The notes: generated by a model not told the origin, from the sequence alone. Shown: positions 1-7,111, counted from the first letter of the stretch. The stretch is DNA of 19,276 bases from Collinsella sp. (GCA_019414325.1 DXMG01000025.1:1-19276); one strand, 5' to 3'. Translations and numbers: made by a program.

Positions 1-1478
1 GACGAAAATGCCTCGGTCGCGATATCCTCAACGGCTATTCCGAGGTTTTTGGCAAAACCCTCGAGGAACGAGCCGCAGCCCGCAGAGCACGCCTCGTTGA
101 CGACGATATCGGTCAGCACGCCGTGGTTGAGCCAGATGGCCTTCATATCCTGTCCGCCGATGTCGAGCACGAAGGTCGCATCGGGAACGCATGCGCACGC
201 GGCGCGGGCGTGCGCGACCGTCTCGACCGTATGGTAGTCGGCGTGGAACGCGCGCGCGAAAAGCTCCTCGCCGTATCCCGTGGTGCCCACGGCATCGATC
301 GCAAGCGTGACTCCCGCTGTCTCCCAGCGGTTCTTCAAGCTGACAAGACCCTGTTGGGCGACGTCGAGCGGTCTGCCGTTATTAGACGCGTAGAACGAAT
401 CGACAAGCTCACCCGCCTCATCGACCAGGGCGAACTTGGTCGTCGTGCTCCCCGAATCGATACCGAGCGCCACACGCACCGTCTCTCCGGGCGCATACGC
501 ATCCGGACCCTTTGCCGGCGTCTCTTTGCCATGGCGTGCCGTAAAATCCGCCTGCTCGGCAGGTGTGGCAAAAAAGGGCTGGGCAAGACGTCCCTCCCCG
601 CTTGCGGGCGCGACCGTCTCGAGCTTATCCAGCCGGACAAAAGCGTCGGGAAGGTCGATCGGTTGGGACGATGCGAACATGTCGGTCAGCGACAGGGCGG
701 CACCGCGCGCGACCATGATCTGCGGATCGCGCGGGACGATAACCTGATCGTCCGATAGATTCAGTTGCTCCCGGAACACGCGGACCAGCGTGGGGTTGTA
801 GGCGAGCGTACCGCCCTCGAAGATTACCGGCGGCTCGATGTCGATACCCTGGGCCAGACCGCCGATCGTTTGGCGGGCGACCGCGTGAAGCGCCGAAAGC
901 GCCAGGTCGGTGGTAGGAATGCCCTCGTTGAGCAGCGGCTGGATATCGGTCTTTGCGTACACGCCGCAGCGGCCCGAGACCTCGTGGGCGGTCGTTCCCC
1001 GGCTTGCGAGCTGCTCGAACTCGCCCGATTCGGTGCCGACCCCCATGAGCTTTGCCATCTCGTCGATAAATGCACCGGTACCGCCTGCGCACGAACCGTT
1101 CATGCGCATGTCGGCAACCTCGATGTCTCCCTTATCGTTGGTGCGGAAGAAGATCATCTTGGCGTCTTGGCCGCCCAGCTCGATGGCGCAGCGCGTCTGC
1201 GGATAGAACCTGCTGATCGCGAGCGCGTTGGCGACCACCTCCTGAACGTACGAGGCGCCCAGCGCGGTCGCGATATCGCGCGCACCCGAGCCGGTCACCG
1301 CAACGCGCAGCGACTCATGGGGAAAGCGCTCGGCGAGCTCGCCGAGCATGGCGCGCACGCTCGCTGTCTGACACGCCCCGTGGCGGCGATATCCCCACCA
1401 CGCCTCGGTCATATCCTCGTGCATCGCGTAAACTTTGGTCGTCGTCGACCCTACGTCCAGTCCTACTAGCAACGCCAT
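1..1478 (-). CDS. 2-hydroxyacyl-CoA dehydratase activator-type protein, N-terminal part (runs off left edge)
   Basis: The leftward frame is open from an ATG at 1478 to the window edge, giving 492 codons with no stop. It holds two ASKHA-type ATPase domains in tandem. The first begins with GLDVGSTTTK (about residues 6-15) and the second repeats it as GIDSGSTTTK (about residue 320). The first domain carries the family cysteines in NGSCAGGTGAF (C130) and SGRCGVYAKTD (C171). In characterised activators such cysteines hold a [4Fe-4S] cluster at the dimer interface. The second domain has an equivalent ACSAGCGSF segment. Known activators use ATP to push one electron into a (R)-2-hydroxyacyl-CoA dehydratase. 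A tandem arrangement is typical of very long proteins (over 1000 residues) that also carry dehydratase-like regions, which I infer lie off-window. The ribosome site GGAG sits 6-7 bases before the ATG. The substrate is unknown. Confidence 0.88.
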   Translation of the reverse strand, partial: MALLVGLDVGSTTTKVYAMHEDMTEAWWGYRRHGACQTASVRAMLGELAERFPHESLRVAVTGSGARDIATALGASYVQEVVANALAISRFYPQTRCAIELGGQDAKMIFFRTNDKGDIEVADMRMNGSCAGGTGAFIDEMAKLMGVGTESGEFEQLASRGTTAHEVSGRCGVYAKTDIQPLLNEGIPTTDLALSALHAVARQTIGGLAQGIDIEPPVIFEGGTLAYNPTLVRVFREQLNLSDDQVIVPRDPQIMVARGAALSLTDMFASSQPIDLPDAFVRLDKLETVAPASGEGRLAQPFFATPAEQADFTARHGKETPAKGPDAYAPGETVRVALGIDSGSTTTKFALVDEAGELVDSFYASNNGRPLDVAQQGLVSLKNRWETAGVTLAIDAVGTTGYGEELFARAFHADYHTVETVAHARAACACVPDATFVLDIGGQDMKAIWLNHGVLTDIVVNEACSAGCGSFLEGFAKNLGIAVEDIATEAFS

Positions 1479-1527
1479 AATGCTCCGTCTCTCGCATTTT
1501 TCCTGCTAGAGATATACCACTCTACGT

Positions 1528-1548
1528 AATACAACAGACTGTTGTATT
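1528..1548. promoter_or_regulatory. Perfect 21-bp palindrome, likely operator of the dehydratase-activator gene
   Basis: The arms AATACAACAG and CTGTTGTATT are perfect reverse complements around a single central A. The site lies 50 bases upstream of the activator-gene ATG, between it and the terminator of the preceding gene. The AT-rich, odd-centred form resembles the binding site of a dimeric repressor such as a TetR- or GntR-type protein. No T-run follows, so it is not a terminator. The cognate regulator is not in this window. Confidence 0.6.
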
Positions 1549-1560
1549 TAAACTCCGTAT

Positions 1561-1593
1561 AAAAAGCGGCTGCCGAAACGCTTCAGCAGCCGC
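1561..1593 (-). terminator. Intrinsic terminator after the DUF2798-type gene
   Basis: Read leftward, an 8-bp GC-rich stem (GCGGCTGC / GCAGCCGC) with a 12-base loop is followed by TTTTTATA. It lies about 165 bases past the stop of the DUF2798-type gene. The stretch between (1594-1759) shows no gene or clear structure. Confidence 0.8.
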
Positions 1594-1759
1594 CGAATGC
1601 ACCAACAGATTCTTCTGCGCGCTAGCACGTCGGGCAACGGAGCAGCACGGGCCCTCCGGTCATGCGCACCGCTCACGCCCGCGATGTCGCCGAGAGAGCT
1701 ATCCACGCTTAGGGCTCCAACCAAGCAAGTCGCCCGCGCTCAGCAGATCCCTAAGCGAG

Positions 1760-2308
1760 CTACTCGCACTCAGGAGCCATAGCCTGCTCCAAGAGCTCGG
1801 CATGCTCCTCCTTGAAAACCGTCCCCACAGGGAAGGCGCGACGGAAGACGAAGTGGGAAATCGGACCGGCTACCAAAAGGTTCCACGGCAGCGCCATCAC
1901 AAAATTATGCGGGATGTTGATCATCCAGATCGCAGGCACGGAATACAGGTTCGCAAGGATGCCGCCGGGCATGTGCGTCAGACCCTCGCAGGCACCGTAC
2001 AGCGACATGATGATGACCATGGGAACGACCATGCAGGAGCTGACGGCGAGCGTCATGGCAAGTGGCGAGCTCTTGCCCGGCGTGACCAAGTACTTAAAGG
2101 CGAAACCCTTGGCGAGCGGGCTGGCGACGAACCAGTCGCAGCACATGGCAAAAATGTAGGCAACGGGGAAGCCGAGCCACGCAGCGGCAACGACCTCGCC
2201 GTTGATGGCCCCGTGCTGCAGGGCAACGTTGTAGATGCTCATCCAGAGCACCATGCAAAAGCACATGATAAAGGTGAACAGCAGGCTCTCTCGTTTGTTG
2301 ATAGGCAT
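1760..2308 (-). CDS. DUF2798-type four-helix membrane protein
   Basis: This is a 182-residue hydrophobic protein with about four membrane helices (residues 9-29, 42-62, 82-106 and 127-150). The pattern NKRESLLFTFIMCFCMVLW near the start, repeated in weaker form in the second half, matches two DUF2798-like repeats. That family has no established function. The frame stays open upstream to 2368. The ATG at 2308 is preferred because an AGAGAGGA ribosome site lies 11-17 bases before it, a slightly long spacing, and because the preceding 20 codons are not membrane-protein-like and run towards the upstream terminator. It appears to be a single-gene unit. The family assignment rests on my recognition of the sequence pattern. 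Confidence 0.75.
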   Translation of the reverse strand: MPINKRESLLFTFIMCFCMVLWMSIYNVALQHGAINGEVVAAAWLGFPVAYIFAMCCDWFVASPLAKGFAFKYLVTPGKSSPLAMTLAVSSCMVVPMVIIMSLYGACEGLTHMPGGILANLYSVPAIWMINIPHNFVMALPWNLLVAGPISHFVFRRAFPVGTVFKEEHAELLEQAMAPECE

Positions 2309-2350
2309 AAAGGGCAGATTCCTCTCTGTGTTGTACCGCGGCGCCACGCA

Positions 2351-2403
2351 ACAAAAACGGGCGGGCAAGATGGAGCTGTTGGAACTTCATCTCGCCCGCC
2401 CGT
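2351..2403 (-). terminator. Long hairpin with T-run: terminator or attenuator upstream of the DUF2798-type gene
   Basis: Read leftward, ACGGGCGGGC (2403-2394) pairs with GCCCGCCCGT (2366-2357). An inner helix AGATG/CATCT (2388-2392 with 2368-2372) extends it, and TTTTT follows. It ends only about 45 bases before the DUF2798-type ATG, which leaves little room for a promoter. It may therefore act as an attenuator in that gene's leader rather than only ending upstream transcription. Confidence 0.65.
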
Positions 2404-2447
2404 GGTACGCGCGTCTGCGACTACTTATGTGGTGGAACCAGCCTAGC

Positions 2448-2467
2448 ACGAAACGCATGCGCTTCGT
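2448..2467. promoter_or_regulatory. Near-perfect 20-bp palindrome upstream of the DUF2798-type gene
   Basis: ACGAAACGCA / TGCGCTTCGT are reverse complements except for one position in each arm. On the leftward strand a weak promoter could flank it (TTACGA, 18-base gap, TAGGCT), which would place the palindrome in the spacer. Operator function is inferred from symmetry and position only. Confidence 0.35.
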
Positions 2468-2518
2468 AAGCGTTGAGTTTATGAAGATGCAGGGCACCGA
2501 TAATCCCCCGACCCCATA

Positions 2519-2585
2519 AGTTGCGGTGGAATACGGACTGTTTTGACCCTTTAAGCAGCAATTCAGTCCCTATTTCACCGCAACT
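2519..2585. repeat. Intergenic inverted repeat with 22-bp arms
   Basis: Left arm 2519-2540 and right arm 2564-2585 are reverse complements with two mismatches. Both arms carry AGTTGCGGTG at the outer end and GGACTG at the inner end. The loop is 23 bases. There is no T-run, so it is unlikely to be a simple terminator. The form suggests a dispersed palindromic (REP/REPIN-like) or miniature element. Dispersal in the genome cannot be shown from this window. Confidence 0.6.
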
Positions 2586-2588
2586 CAT

Positions 2589-2621
2589 TTGGTACAAAGT
2601 GACCTGCCCCCCTTGCACCAA
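2589..2621 (-). repeat. Stop-codon hairpin repeat after the ThrE-like gene
   Basis: TTGGTACAA (2589-2597) pairs with TTGCACCAA (2613-2621) with one G-T wobble. The outer arm touches the TAA stop codon of the gene at 2622. On the leftward strand the loop reads GGGGGGCAGGTCAC. This loop resembles that of the hairpin at the rph stop codon (10243-10279), although the stems differ. It may help end or stabilise the transcript. Confidence 0.55.
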
Positions 2622-4190
2622 TTAGCTGGTGTGGCGCCAGCGAGGGTCGGTGAGCGTACGCGCCACACCCAAACCAACGGGCAAAAACGCCACGATGAGC
2701 ACTGCACGCACAAACCAGCCGAGCATATTGACCGTGTCGAAGGTGCACATGTAATACATCGAGCGATACAGATACAAGCCCGGCACCATAATGACAATCG
2801 ATGGCACCGTGAGGGCGATACGTGGGTAGGTGAGCTTGATTTCGGCTAAGCTCGCGAGCAGCCCCGATACCAGCGCGCCGATAAACGCTGCTGCCTCGGG
2901 AGGCATACCTGCGCTCAAGCCCAGGAACGGAAGCATCGTCGGCGCATCGACGAGCGTAAGGCGCAAGGTATTGGACACAGCGCCGATGAGCCCTGCCGCC
3001 GCGGCCATCTTTACCGGGCTGTTGAACATAACCGAGAAGCCAAATACACCGATAAAGCTCATCAGTATACGCAAGAGCGTAAGAGCCAACGGTGAGAGAC
3101 CGAGCGGGGCGAAGTCATCCGGCGCCAGCCCCACACATTCGGCAACCATCCAGCCTACGAGGGTCGCCATCACAATAATCGACACAGCATACGAAAGACG
3201 CTCGATACCGCTTCGCATATCGAGCTTAGCGATGTCGAGGCCTGCCGTAATGAGGGGAAAGCCGGGAATCACAAAGAGCATGGCGCCAATATAGCCTTCT
3301 TGGTGCGACATTGCCCCTGGAATGACCTGGCCAAGGCCGAGCAATGCCAGCAGATACGAAACGCAAGCGAGCGCAACACCAGTCGTCAGCGCGCTAAACT
3401 GGCCAAGACCCTGCTTGAGAATATGGGAGCGAGCAAAGTTGCCGACACCAGCGCCTACGAATGCGCAGGCCATCTCGATAGGGCCGCCGCCGAGCAAAAA
3501 GACGAAGGCGCCGCAAGCACAGGCTGCCGCAAGGCCCTGTTGCCAGGGAGCGTAATCGGGCTTTGAGCTCTCAACGGTCTTGAGCATCTCGTGGTATTCG
3601 TGCACGGTAAACCGGCGGCCGTATGTCTCGATTTCCTTTAGGAAGCTCTCCATCATCCAAATGCGATGAGTATTGACCCCCGTTGTGGGTAGGCTGACGA
3701 CCTCGTTAAAGCAGTGGCCATCTTCGATGCAGGTGCACTCAAACGACAGGAGACTCAGGTCGATGTGAATCGTGACGCCGAGTACAGCGGCAACACGATT
3801 CATGGTATCGCGCACGCGCCAGGCGCCTGTTCCGCTTGCCAGCATAAGCATGCCGGTGCGGCAGATAATGGATGACTTATCGGTGAGCGGCGCATCGACG
3901 GCAAGTTCATCGCCTGCCGTCACGATCTGGTGCCAGTCAGTTTTCATATGGAGCGCGCCGGCACGAGCGCCGTGGTGCATAGGAACTCTCGAAAGCAGCG
4001 AGTCCAGGCGCGAAGACTGTGGGGGCTCCGTTGATTCGCCCTCGTCCTCGTTGGGCTCTTCATCGACCAGATCAAATGAGTCAAGCGGTGCCGGCTCGCG
4101 ACGATCGATTAGCTCCTCATCCTCATCATCAAAGTAGTTGAATTGATCGAGCATGTCCTCTTCGATTGCACGCTCGCTCGCGTCGTCCAT
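2622..4190 (-). CDS. ThrE-family threonine/serine exporter-like membrane protein
   Basis: This 522-residue protein has the two-part layout of the ThrE family. A soluble DUF1212 N-terminal part of the core (about residues 105-210) contains IICRTGMLMLASGTGAWRV. Then come two blocks of membrane helices (about 215-350 and 360-510), the second matching the DUF3815 half. The best known member, ThrE of Corynebacterium glutamicum, exports threonine and serine by proton exchange. The first 70 or so residues are a very acidic, low-complexity extension (runs of D and E) before the conserved core. Its role is unknown and it may sit in the cytoplasm. The ATG at 4190 is supported by an AAAGGAG ribosome site 8 bases upstream. 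Substrate specificity is not shown by the sequence. Confidence 0.85.
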   Translation of the reverse strand: MDDASERAIEEDMLDQFNYFDDEDEELIDRREPAPLDSFDLVDEEPNEDEGESTEPPQSSRLDSLLSRVPMHHGARAGALHMKTDWHQIVTAGDELAVDAPLTDKSSIICRTGMLMLASGTGAWRVRDTMNRVAAVLGVTIHIDLSLLSFECTCIEDGHCFNEVVSLPTTGVNTHRIWMMESFLKEIETYGRRFTVHEYHEMLKTVESSKPDYAPWQQGLAAACACGAFVFLLGGGPIEMACAFVGAGVGNFARSHILKQGLGQFSALTTGVALACVSYLLALLGLGQVIPGAMSHQEGYIGAMLFVIPGFPLITAGLDIAKLDMRSGIERLSYAVSIIVMATLVGWMVAECVGLAPDDFAPLGLSPLALTLLRILMSFIGVFGFSVMFNSPVKMAAAAGLIGAVSNTLRLTLVDAPTMLPFLGLSAGMPPEAAAFIGALVSGLLASLAEIKLTYPRIALTVPSIVIMVPGLYLYRSMYYMCTFDTVNMLGWFVRAVLIVAFLPVGLGVARTLTDPRWRHTS

Positions 4191-4317
4191 ACAGGCGCTC
4201 CTTTCCTACCGACTAACCCCCATCCTAGGCAGCAACGGCTAAAGGAAACATAAAAGAGACGACTGTCATGCGAGCCATATGCGCAAACGTCGATTCATCG
4301 ATGGACCACTCTCGTGT

Positions 4318-4363
4318 ATTTGGTGCAAAGTAATGATCCCTTTTCCTCCGTCCCCAAGGGATC
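4318..4363. repeat. Repeat-like hairpin related to the element at 2587
   Basis: ATTTGGTGCAAAGTAA at 4318-4333 matches 14 of 16 bases of 2587-2602, in the same orientation. It is followed by an 8-bp perfect stem GATCCCTT/AAGGGATC (4335-4342 with 4356-4363) around a 13-base loop. The shared block in two intergenic gaps suggests one repeat family with variable stems. Confidence 0.5.
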
Positions 4364-4437
4364 AAAGTGCCGGCAGAAAAGGAACGTCCCTAAGTGCCAA
4401 CCAGGGCAACGCCGCAGGTAGAGGACAGACAGCGAAA

Positions 4438-4532
4438 GCCCGCCAGAGCGAGCAAGGTGCCTTGAAACAAGGCGGCATTGACCTTCTGGTCATGCCGCCG
4501 AAGTTGAAAGGCAGATTGCCGCTCTGGCGGGC
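4438..4532 (-). ncRNA. Candidate structured RNA or folded element downstream of lysS
   Basis: A perfect 13-bp outer helix (4438-4450 with 4520-4532, GCCCGCCAGAGCG and its complement) encloses three further hairpins. These are GCCTTG-AAA-CAAGGC (4459-4473), a 12-bp helix with one bulged T (4471-4483 with 4488-4499, GGCGGCAT and GACC arms), and GGCA-GAT-TGCC (4510-4520). The first two overlap at 4471-4473 and so compete in part. The strand is uncertain; minus is given because lysS is transcribed into it. It could be a small RNA, a 3'-UTR structure or a palindromic mobile element. I do not recognise it as a known RNA family. Confidence 0.4.
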
Positions 4533-4546
4533 TTGCAGCGTCAACT

Positions 4547-4576
4547 GGTTACGCGGGTTGGTAAACCCGCGTAACC
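4547..4576 (-). terminator. Strong stem-loop immediately after the lysS stop codon
   Basis: Arms of 13 bp (GGTTACGCGGGTT and its exact complement) enclose a 4-base loop, two bases past the lysS stop. There is no T-run after it on the leftward strand. It is therefore more likely a 3'-end stabiliser or rho-assisted end than a classical intrinsic terminator. Confidence 0.5.
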
Positions 4577-4578
4577 CC

Positions 4579-6543
4579 CTAGCACATCTTTGCGCCGGCG
4601 GGGATGGAAGCGTCGAGCTGGATCAGGTTGAGGCGCTCCTCGCCCTCCTCCTCGTGGATGGCGCTGATCAGCATACCGCAGCTGGGAATACCCATCATCT
4701 TGCGCGGAGGCAGGTTGGTGATGGCGAGCAAGGTCTTGCCGACCAGGTCCTCGGGCTCATAGTAGCCATGGATGCCGGAGAGGATGGTGCGATCGGTGCC
4801 GGTGCCGTCGTCGAGCGTAAAGTTCAGCAGCTTCTTGGACTTCTTGACGGCCTCGCATGCCTTGACCTTCACAGCGCGGAAATCGCTCTTGGAGAAGGTA
4901 TCGAAGTCGACGAACTCCTCGAACAGCGGCTCAACGGCGATCTTGGAGTAATCGAGCGTGGGCTTGAGCGGCTTGACGAACGGGCTTTCGGCGTTGCCGG
5001 CCTCTGCAGCCTTGGCGGCAGCGGCACCGGACTGGAAACCCTTCTCGGGCTTCATGTGCGGGAACAGCAGGACGTCGCGAATGGAAGCCTGGTTGGTGAG
5101 CAGCATGACCACGCGGTCGATGCCGATGCCGATGCCGCCCGCGGGAGGCATACCGTACTCGAGGGCGCGCACGTAGTCCTCGTCGTACTCCATAGCCTCG
5201 TCGTCGCCGCCGGCCTTCTCGGCCATCTGGGCGGCAAAGCGCTCGGCCTGGTCGACCGGGTCGTTGAGCTCGGAGAATGCGTTGGCGTACTCGTGGCCGG
5301 CGATGACCAGCTCAAAGCGGTGCGTCAGGCGCGGATCGTCCTCAAAACGCTTGGCAAGCGGGCTGACCTCGATGGGGTAATCGCATACGAAGGTCGGGTT
5401 GACGATGGTGTCCTCGCCCAGCTCATCGTAAATCTCGGCGATGATCTTGCCAGCAGTCCACTCGGGCTTAATCTCCAGGCCCTTCTCGCGTGCGGCGGCG
5501 GCAAGCTCCTCGACCGGCGTGTCGATGGTGACCTGCTTGCCGAGCACATCCGAGACGATGTCGGTCATGGGACGGCTTGCCCACTCACCGGACAGATCGA
5601 TGGTCTGGCCCTGATACTCGATGACCTCGGGATTGCCGATAGCCTTGTTAGCAGCCTTGATGACGCCCTGTGCGAGTGCCTTCATGCCCTCGAGATCGGA
5701 GAAGGCACGATAGGCCTCCATCGTGGTGAACTCGGGGTTGTGGGTGAGGTCCATACCCTCGTTGCGGAAGATGCGGCCGATCTCGAAGACGCGCTCAAAG
5801 CCACCGACGATGCAGCGCTTGAGGTGCAGCTCGGTAGCAATGCGCAGGTAGCACTCCTGATCGAGCGCGTTGAAGTGCGTGATGAACGGCTTGGCCGTAG
5901 CGCCGCCCTGAATGGTCTGCAGGATGGGGGTCTCGACCTCCATGTAGCCGTCAGATTCCATGAAGCGGCGGAAGGTGGAGAGAATCTGCGAGCGCTTGCG
6001 GAAGGTCTCGCGAACATCGTCGTTGGCAATCAGGTCGACATAGCGCTGACGATAACGGGTCTCCTTATCGGAAAGACCGTGGAACTTCTCGGGCAACGGA
6101 CGAACGGCCTTGGAGAGCAGCGTCGCGCTCTTGGGGGCGACGGAAAGCTGGCCACGCTTGGTGCGCACGACCACGCCGGTCACGCCCAGGATATCGCCCA
6201 AGTCGAGGGCCTTAAGCGTGCTCCAGGCCGCCTCGTCCATGTCGTTAATACGGCAGAACAGCTGAATCTCGGCGGTAGCGTCGCGCACGACGATAAACAT
6301 GATCTTGCCCTGACCGCGCTTGGCGACCACGCGGCCGCCGATCTTCACGACGTCCTCAGTATCCTCGCCATCGGCAAGATCGGCATATTTGGCCTCAATG
6401 TCGACGACATAGTCCTCGATCTCGGAGTGCTCGGGATAGGGGTTCTGGCCCGCCTCGAACAGGGCGGCGCGCTTTGCCAGACGCGTGGCGCGCTCGTCGT
6501 TGAGCGTCGAGGCCTGATCGGCGACGTTCTGGTTCTCTGCCAT
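4579..6543 (-). CDS. lysS: Lysyl-tRNA synthetase, class II, with C-terminal tRNA-binding domain
   Basis: The enzyme charges tRNA-Lys with lysine in the cytoplasm. The 654-residue product has an OB-fold anticodon-binding domain (about 66-142) and a class II catalytic core (about 155-497). Motif 1 lies around 191-208, motif 2 is FEIGRIFRNEGMDLTHNPEF (253-272), and motif 3 is in GGIGIGIDRVVMLL (469-482). Bacterial LysRS usually ends near residue 500. Here an Ala-rich linker (about 505-515) leads to an extra domain (544-654) with FDTFSKSDFRAVKVKACEAV and LPPRKMMGIPSCGMLISA. This resembles the Trbp111/EMAP-type tRNA-binding domain at the end of MetRS. The ATG at 6543 follows GAGGAGC by 6 bases. 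greA lies upstream behind a hairpin terminator. LysRS identity is near certain; the added domain's tRNA-binding role is inferred from the family. Confidence 0.97.
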   Translation of the reverse strand: MAENQNVADQASTLNDERATRLAKRAALFEAGQNPYPEHSEIEDYVVDIEAKYADLADGEDTEDVVKIGGRVVAKRGQGKIMFIVVRDATAEIQLFCRINDMDEAAWSTLKALDLGDILGVTGVVVRTKRGQLSVAPKSATLLSKAVRPLPEKFHGLSDKETRYRQRYVDLIANDDVRETFRKRSQILSTFRRFMESDGYMEVETPILQTIQGGATAKPFITHFNALDQECYLRIATELHLKRCIVGGFERVFEIGRIFRNEGMDLTHNPEFTTMEAYRAFSDLEGMKALAQGVIKAANKAIGNPEVIEYQGQTIDLSGEWASRPMTDIVSDVLGKQVTIDTPVEELAAAAREKGLEIKPEWTAGKIIAEIYDELGEDTIVNPTFVCDYPIEVSPLAKRFEDDPRLTHRFELVIAGHEYANAFSELNDPVDQAERFAAQMAEKAGGDDEAMEYDEDYVRALEYGMPPAGGIGIGIDRVVMLLTNQASIRDVLLFPHMKPEKGFQSGAAAAKAAEAGNAESPFVKPLKPTLDYSKIAVEPLFEEFVDFDTFSKSDFRAVKVKACEAVKKSKKLLNFTLDDGTGTDRTILSGIHGYYEPEDLVGKTLLAITNLPPRKMMGIPSCGMLISAIHEEEGEERLNLIQLDASIPAGAKMC

Positions 6544-6560
6544 AAGTTAGCTCCTCAAAC

Positions 6561-6594
6561 TAAAACGCTCCCCAGGATTCGGTCCCAGGGAGCG
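6561..6594 (-). terminator. Terminator or attenuator between greA and lysS
   Basis: Read leftward, CGCTCCC and GGGAGCG pair around a 15-base loop, followed by TTTTAGTTTG. It lies between the greA stop and the lysS ribosome site. lysS therefore either has partial read-through from greA or a promoter hidden at the end of greA. Confidence 0.7.
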
Positions 6595-6622
6595 AAAACA
6601 TACCTTTACGCGGGACCGTGGT

Positions 6623-7093
6623 CTAGCGTGCGATCTTGGCGATGGTGTAGACGCGGGTCTTGCCAGAAGGCGTAACGACCTCAACGGAGTCGCCCTCGCC
6701 GTGACCGATGATGGCGTGACCGACCGGAGACTCGTTAGAGATCTTGTGCTCGAGCGAGTTGGTCTCGGTGGTACCGACGAGCGTGACTTCCATGACCTCA
6801 CCGTTAGGATCGATCAGAGAAACGGTGGAACCGATGGAGACGGTCAGATCGCCCGTGGTGGCAGCAACCTGAGCGTTGGCGAGGATGGCCTGAATCTCGG
6901 CAATGCGAGCAGCATTCTGGGCCTGCTTGTCCTTGGCGGCATCGTACTCGGAGTTCTCCGAAAGGTCGCCGAACGCGCGGGCTTCCTTGATGTCCTCGAC
7001 GATCTCCTTGGCGTAATCGCCCTCACGCCAAGCGAGCTCCTCGACGAGCTTCTGGCGGCCCTCAGCGGTCAGTACGATCTGGCTTGCGTCCAT
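6623..7093 (-). CDS. greA: Transcription elongation factor GreA
   Basis: GreA binds RNA polymerase and triggers cleavage of backtracked RNA so that stalled complexes can resume. The 156-residue length is normal. The N-terminal coiled-coil carries the tip sequence GDLSENSEYDAAK (42-54) with the acidic residues D43 and E46 that help hold the catalytic metal. The C-terminal globular domain ends in SNESPVGHAIIGHGEGDSVEV. The ATG at 7093 is preceded by GGGGAG at about 8 bases. It has its own upstream promoter-like boxes, a terminator separating it from tatA, and lysS downstream. A greA-lysS neighbourhood is common in bacteria, which supports both calls. Confidence 0.97.
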   Translation of the reverse strand: MDASQIVLTAEGRQKLVEELAWREGDYAKEIVEDIKEARAFGDLSENSEYDAAKDKQAQNAARIAEIQAILANAQVAATTGDLTVSIGSTVSLIDPNGEVMEVTLVGTTETNSLEHKISNESPVGHAIIGHGEGDSVEVVTPSGKTRVYTIAKIAR

Positions 7094-7111
7094 ACGGATA
7101 TCTCCCCAACT

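Larger units (their letters stand above)
4191..4578. other. 388-base gap between the ThrE-like gene and lysS
   Basis: No credible coding frame is seen here. Going left to right it holds the leader of the ThrE-like gene (4191 to about 4317, no convincing promoter boxes), a repeat-like hairpin (4318-4363), a strongly folded element (4438-4532) and a stem-loop at the lysS stop codon (4547-4576). The latter items have their own entries. Confidence 0.6.

Noticed and set aside
123..1469. Rightward open frames across the first 1.5 kb
   Set aside because: The leftward frame is open throughout and encodes two well-formed ATPase domains; the rightward frames are shadows.
1597..1782. Small rightward open frame of 61 codons
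   Set aside because: It runs into the end of the DUF2798-type gene on the other strand, has no ribosome site and no recognisable sequence.
4279..6675. Rightward open frame of 798 codons opposite lysS
   Set aside because: It lies antisense to lysS, which has full family motifs. The frame's L/G/A/D-rich composition is typical of the mirror frame of a GC-rich gene.
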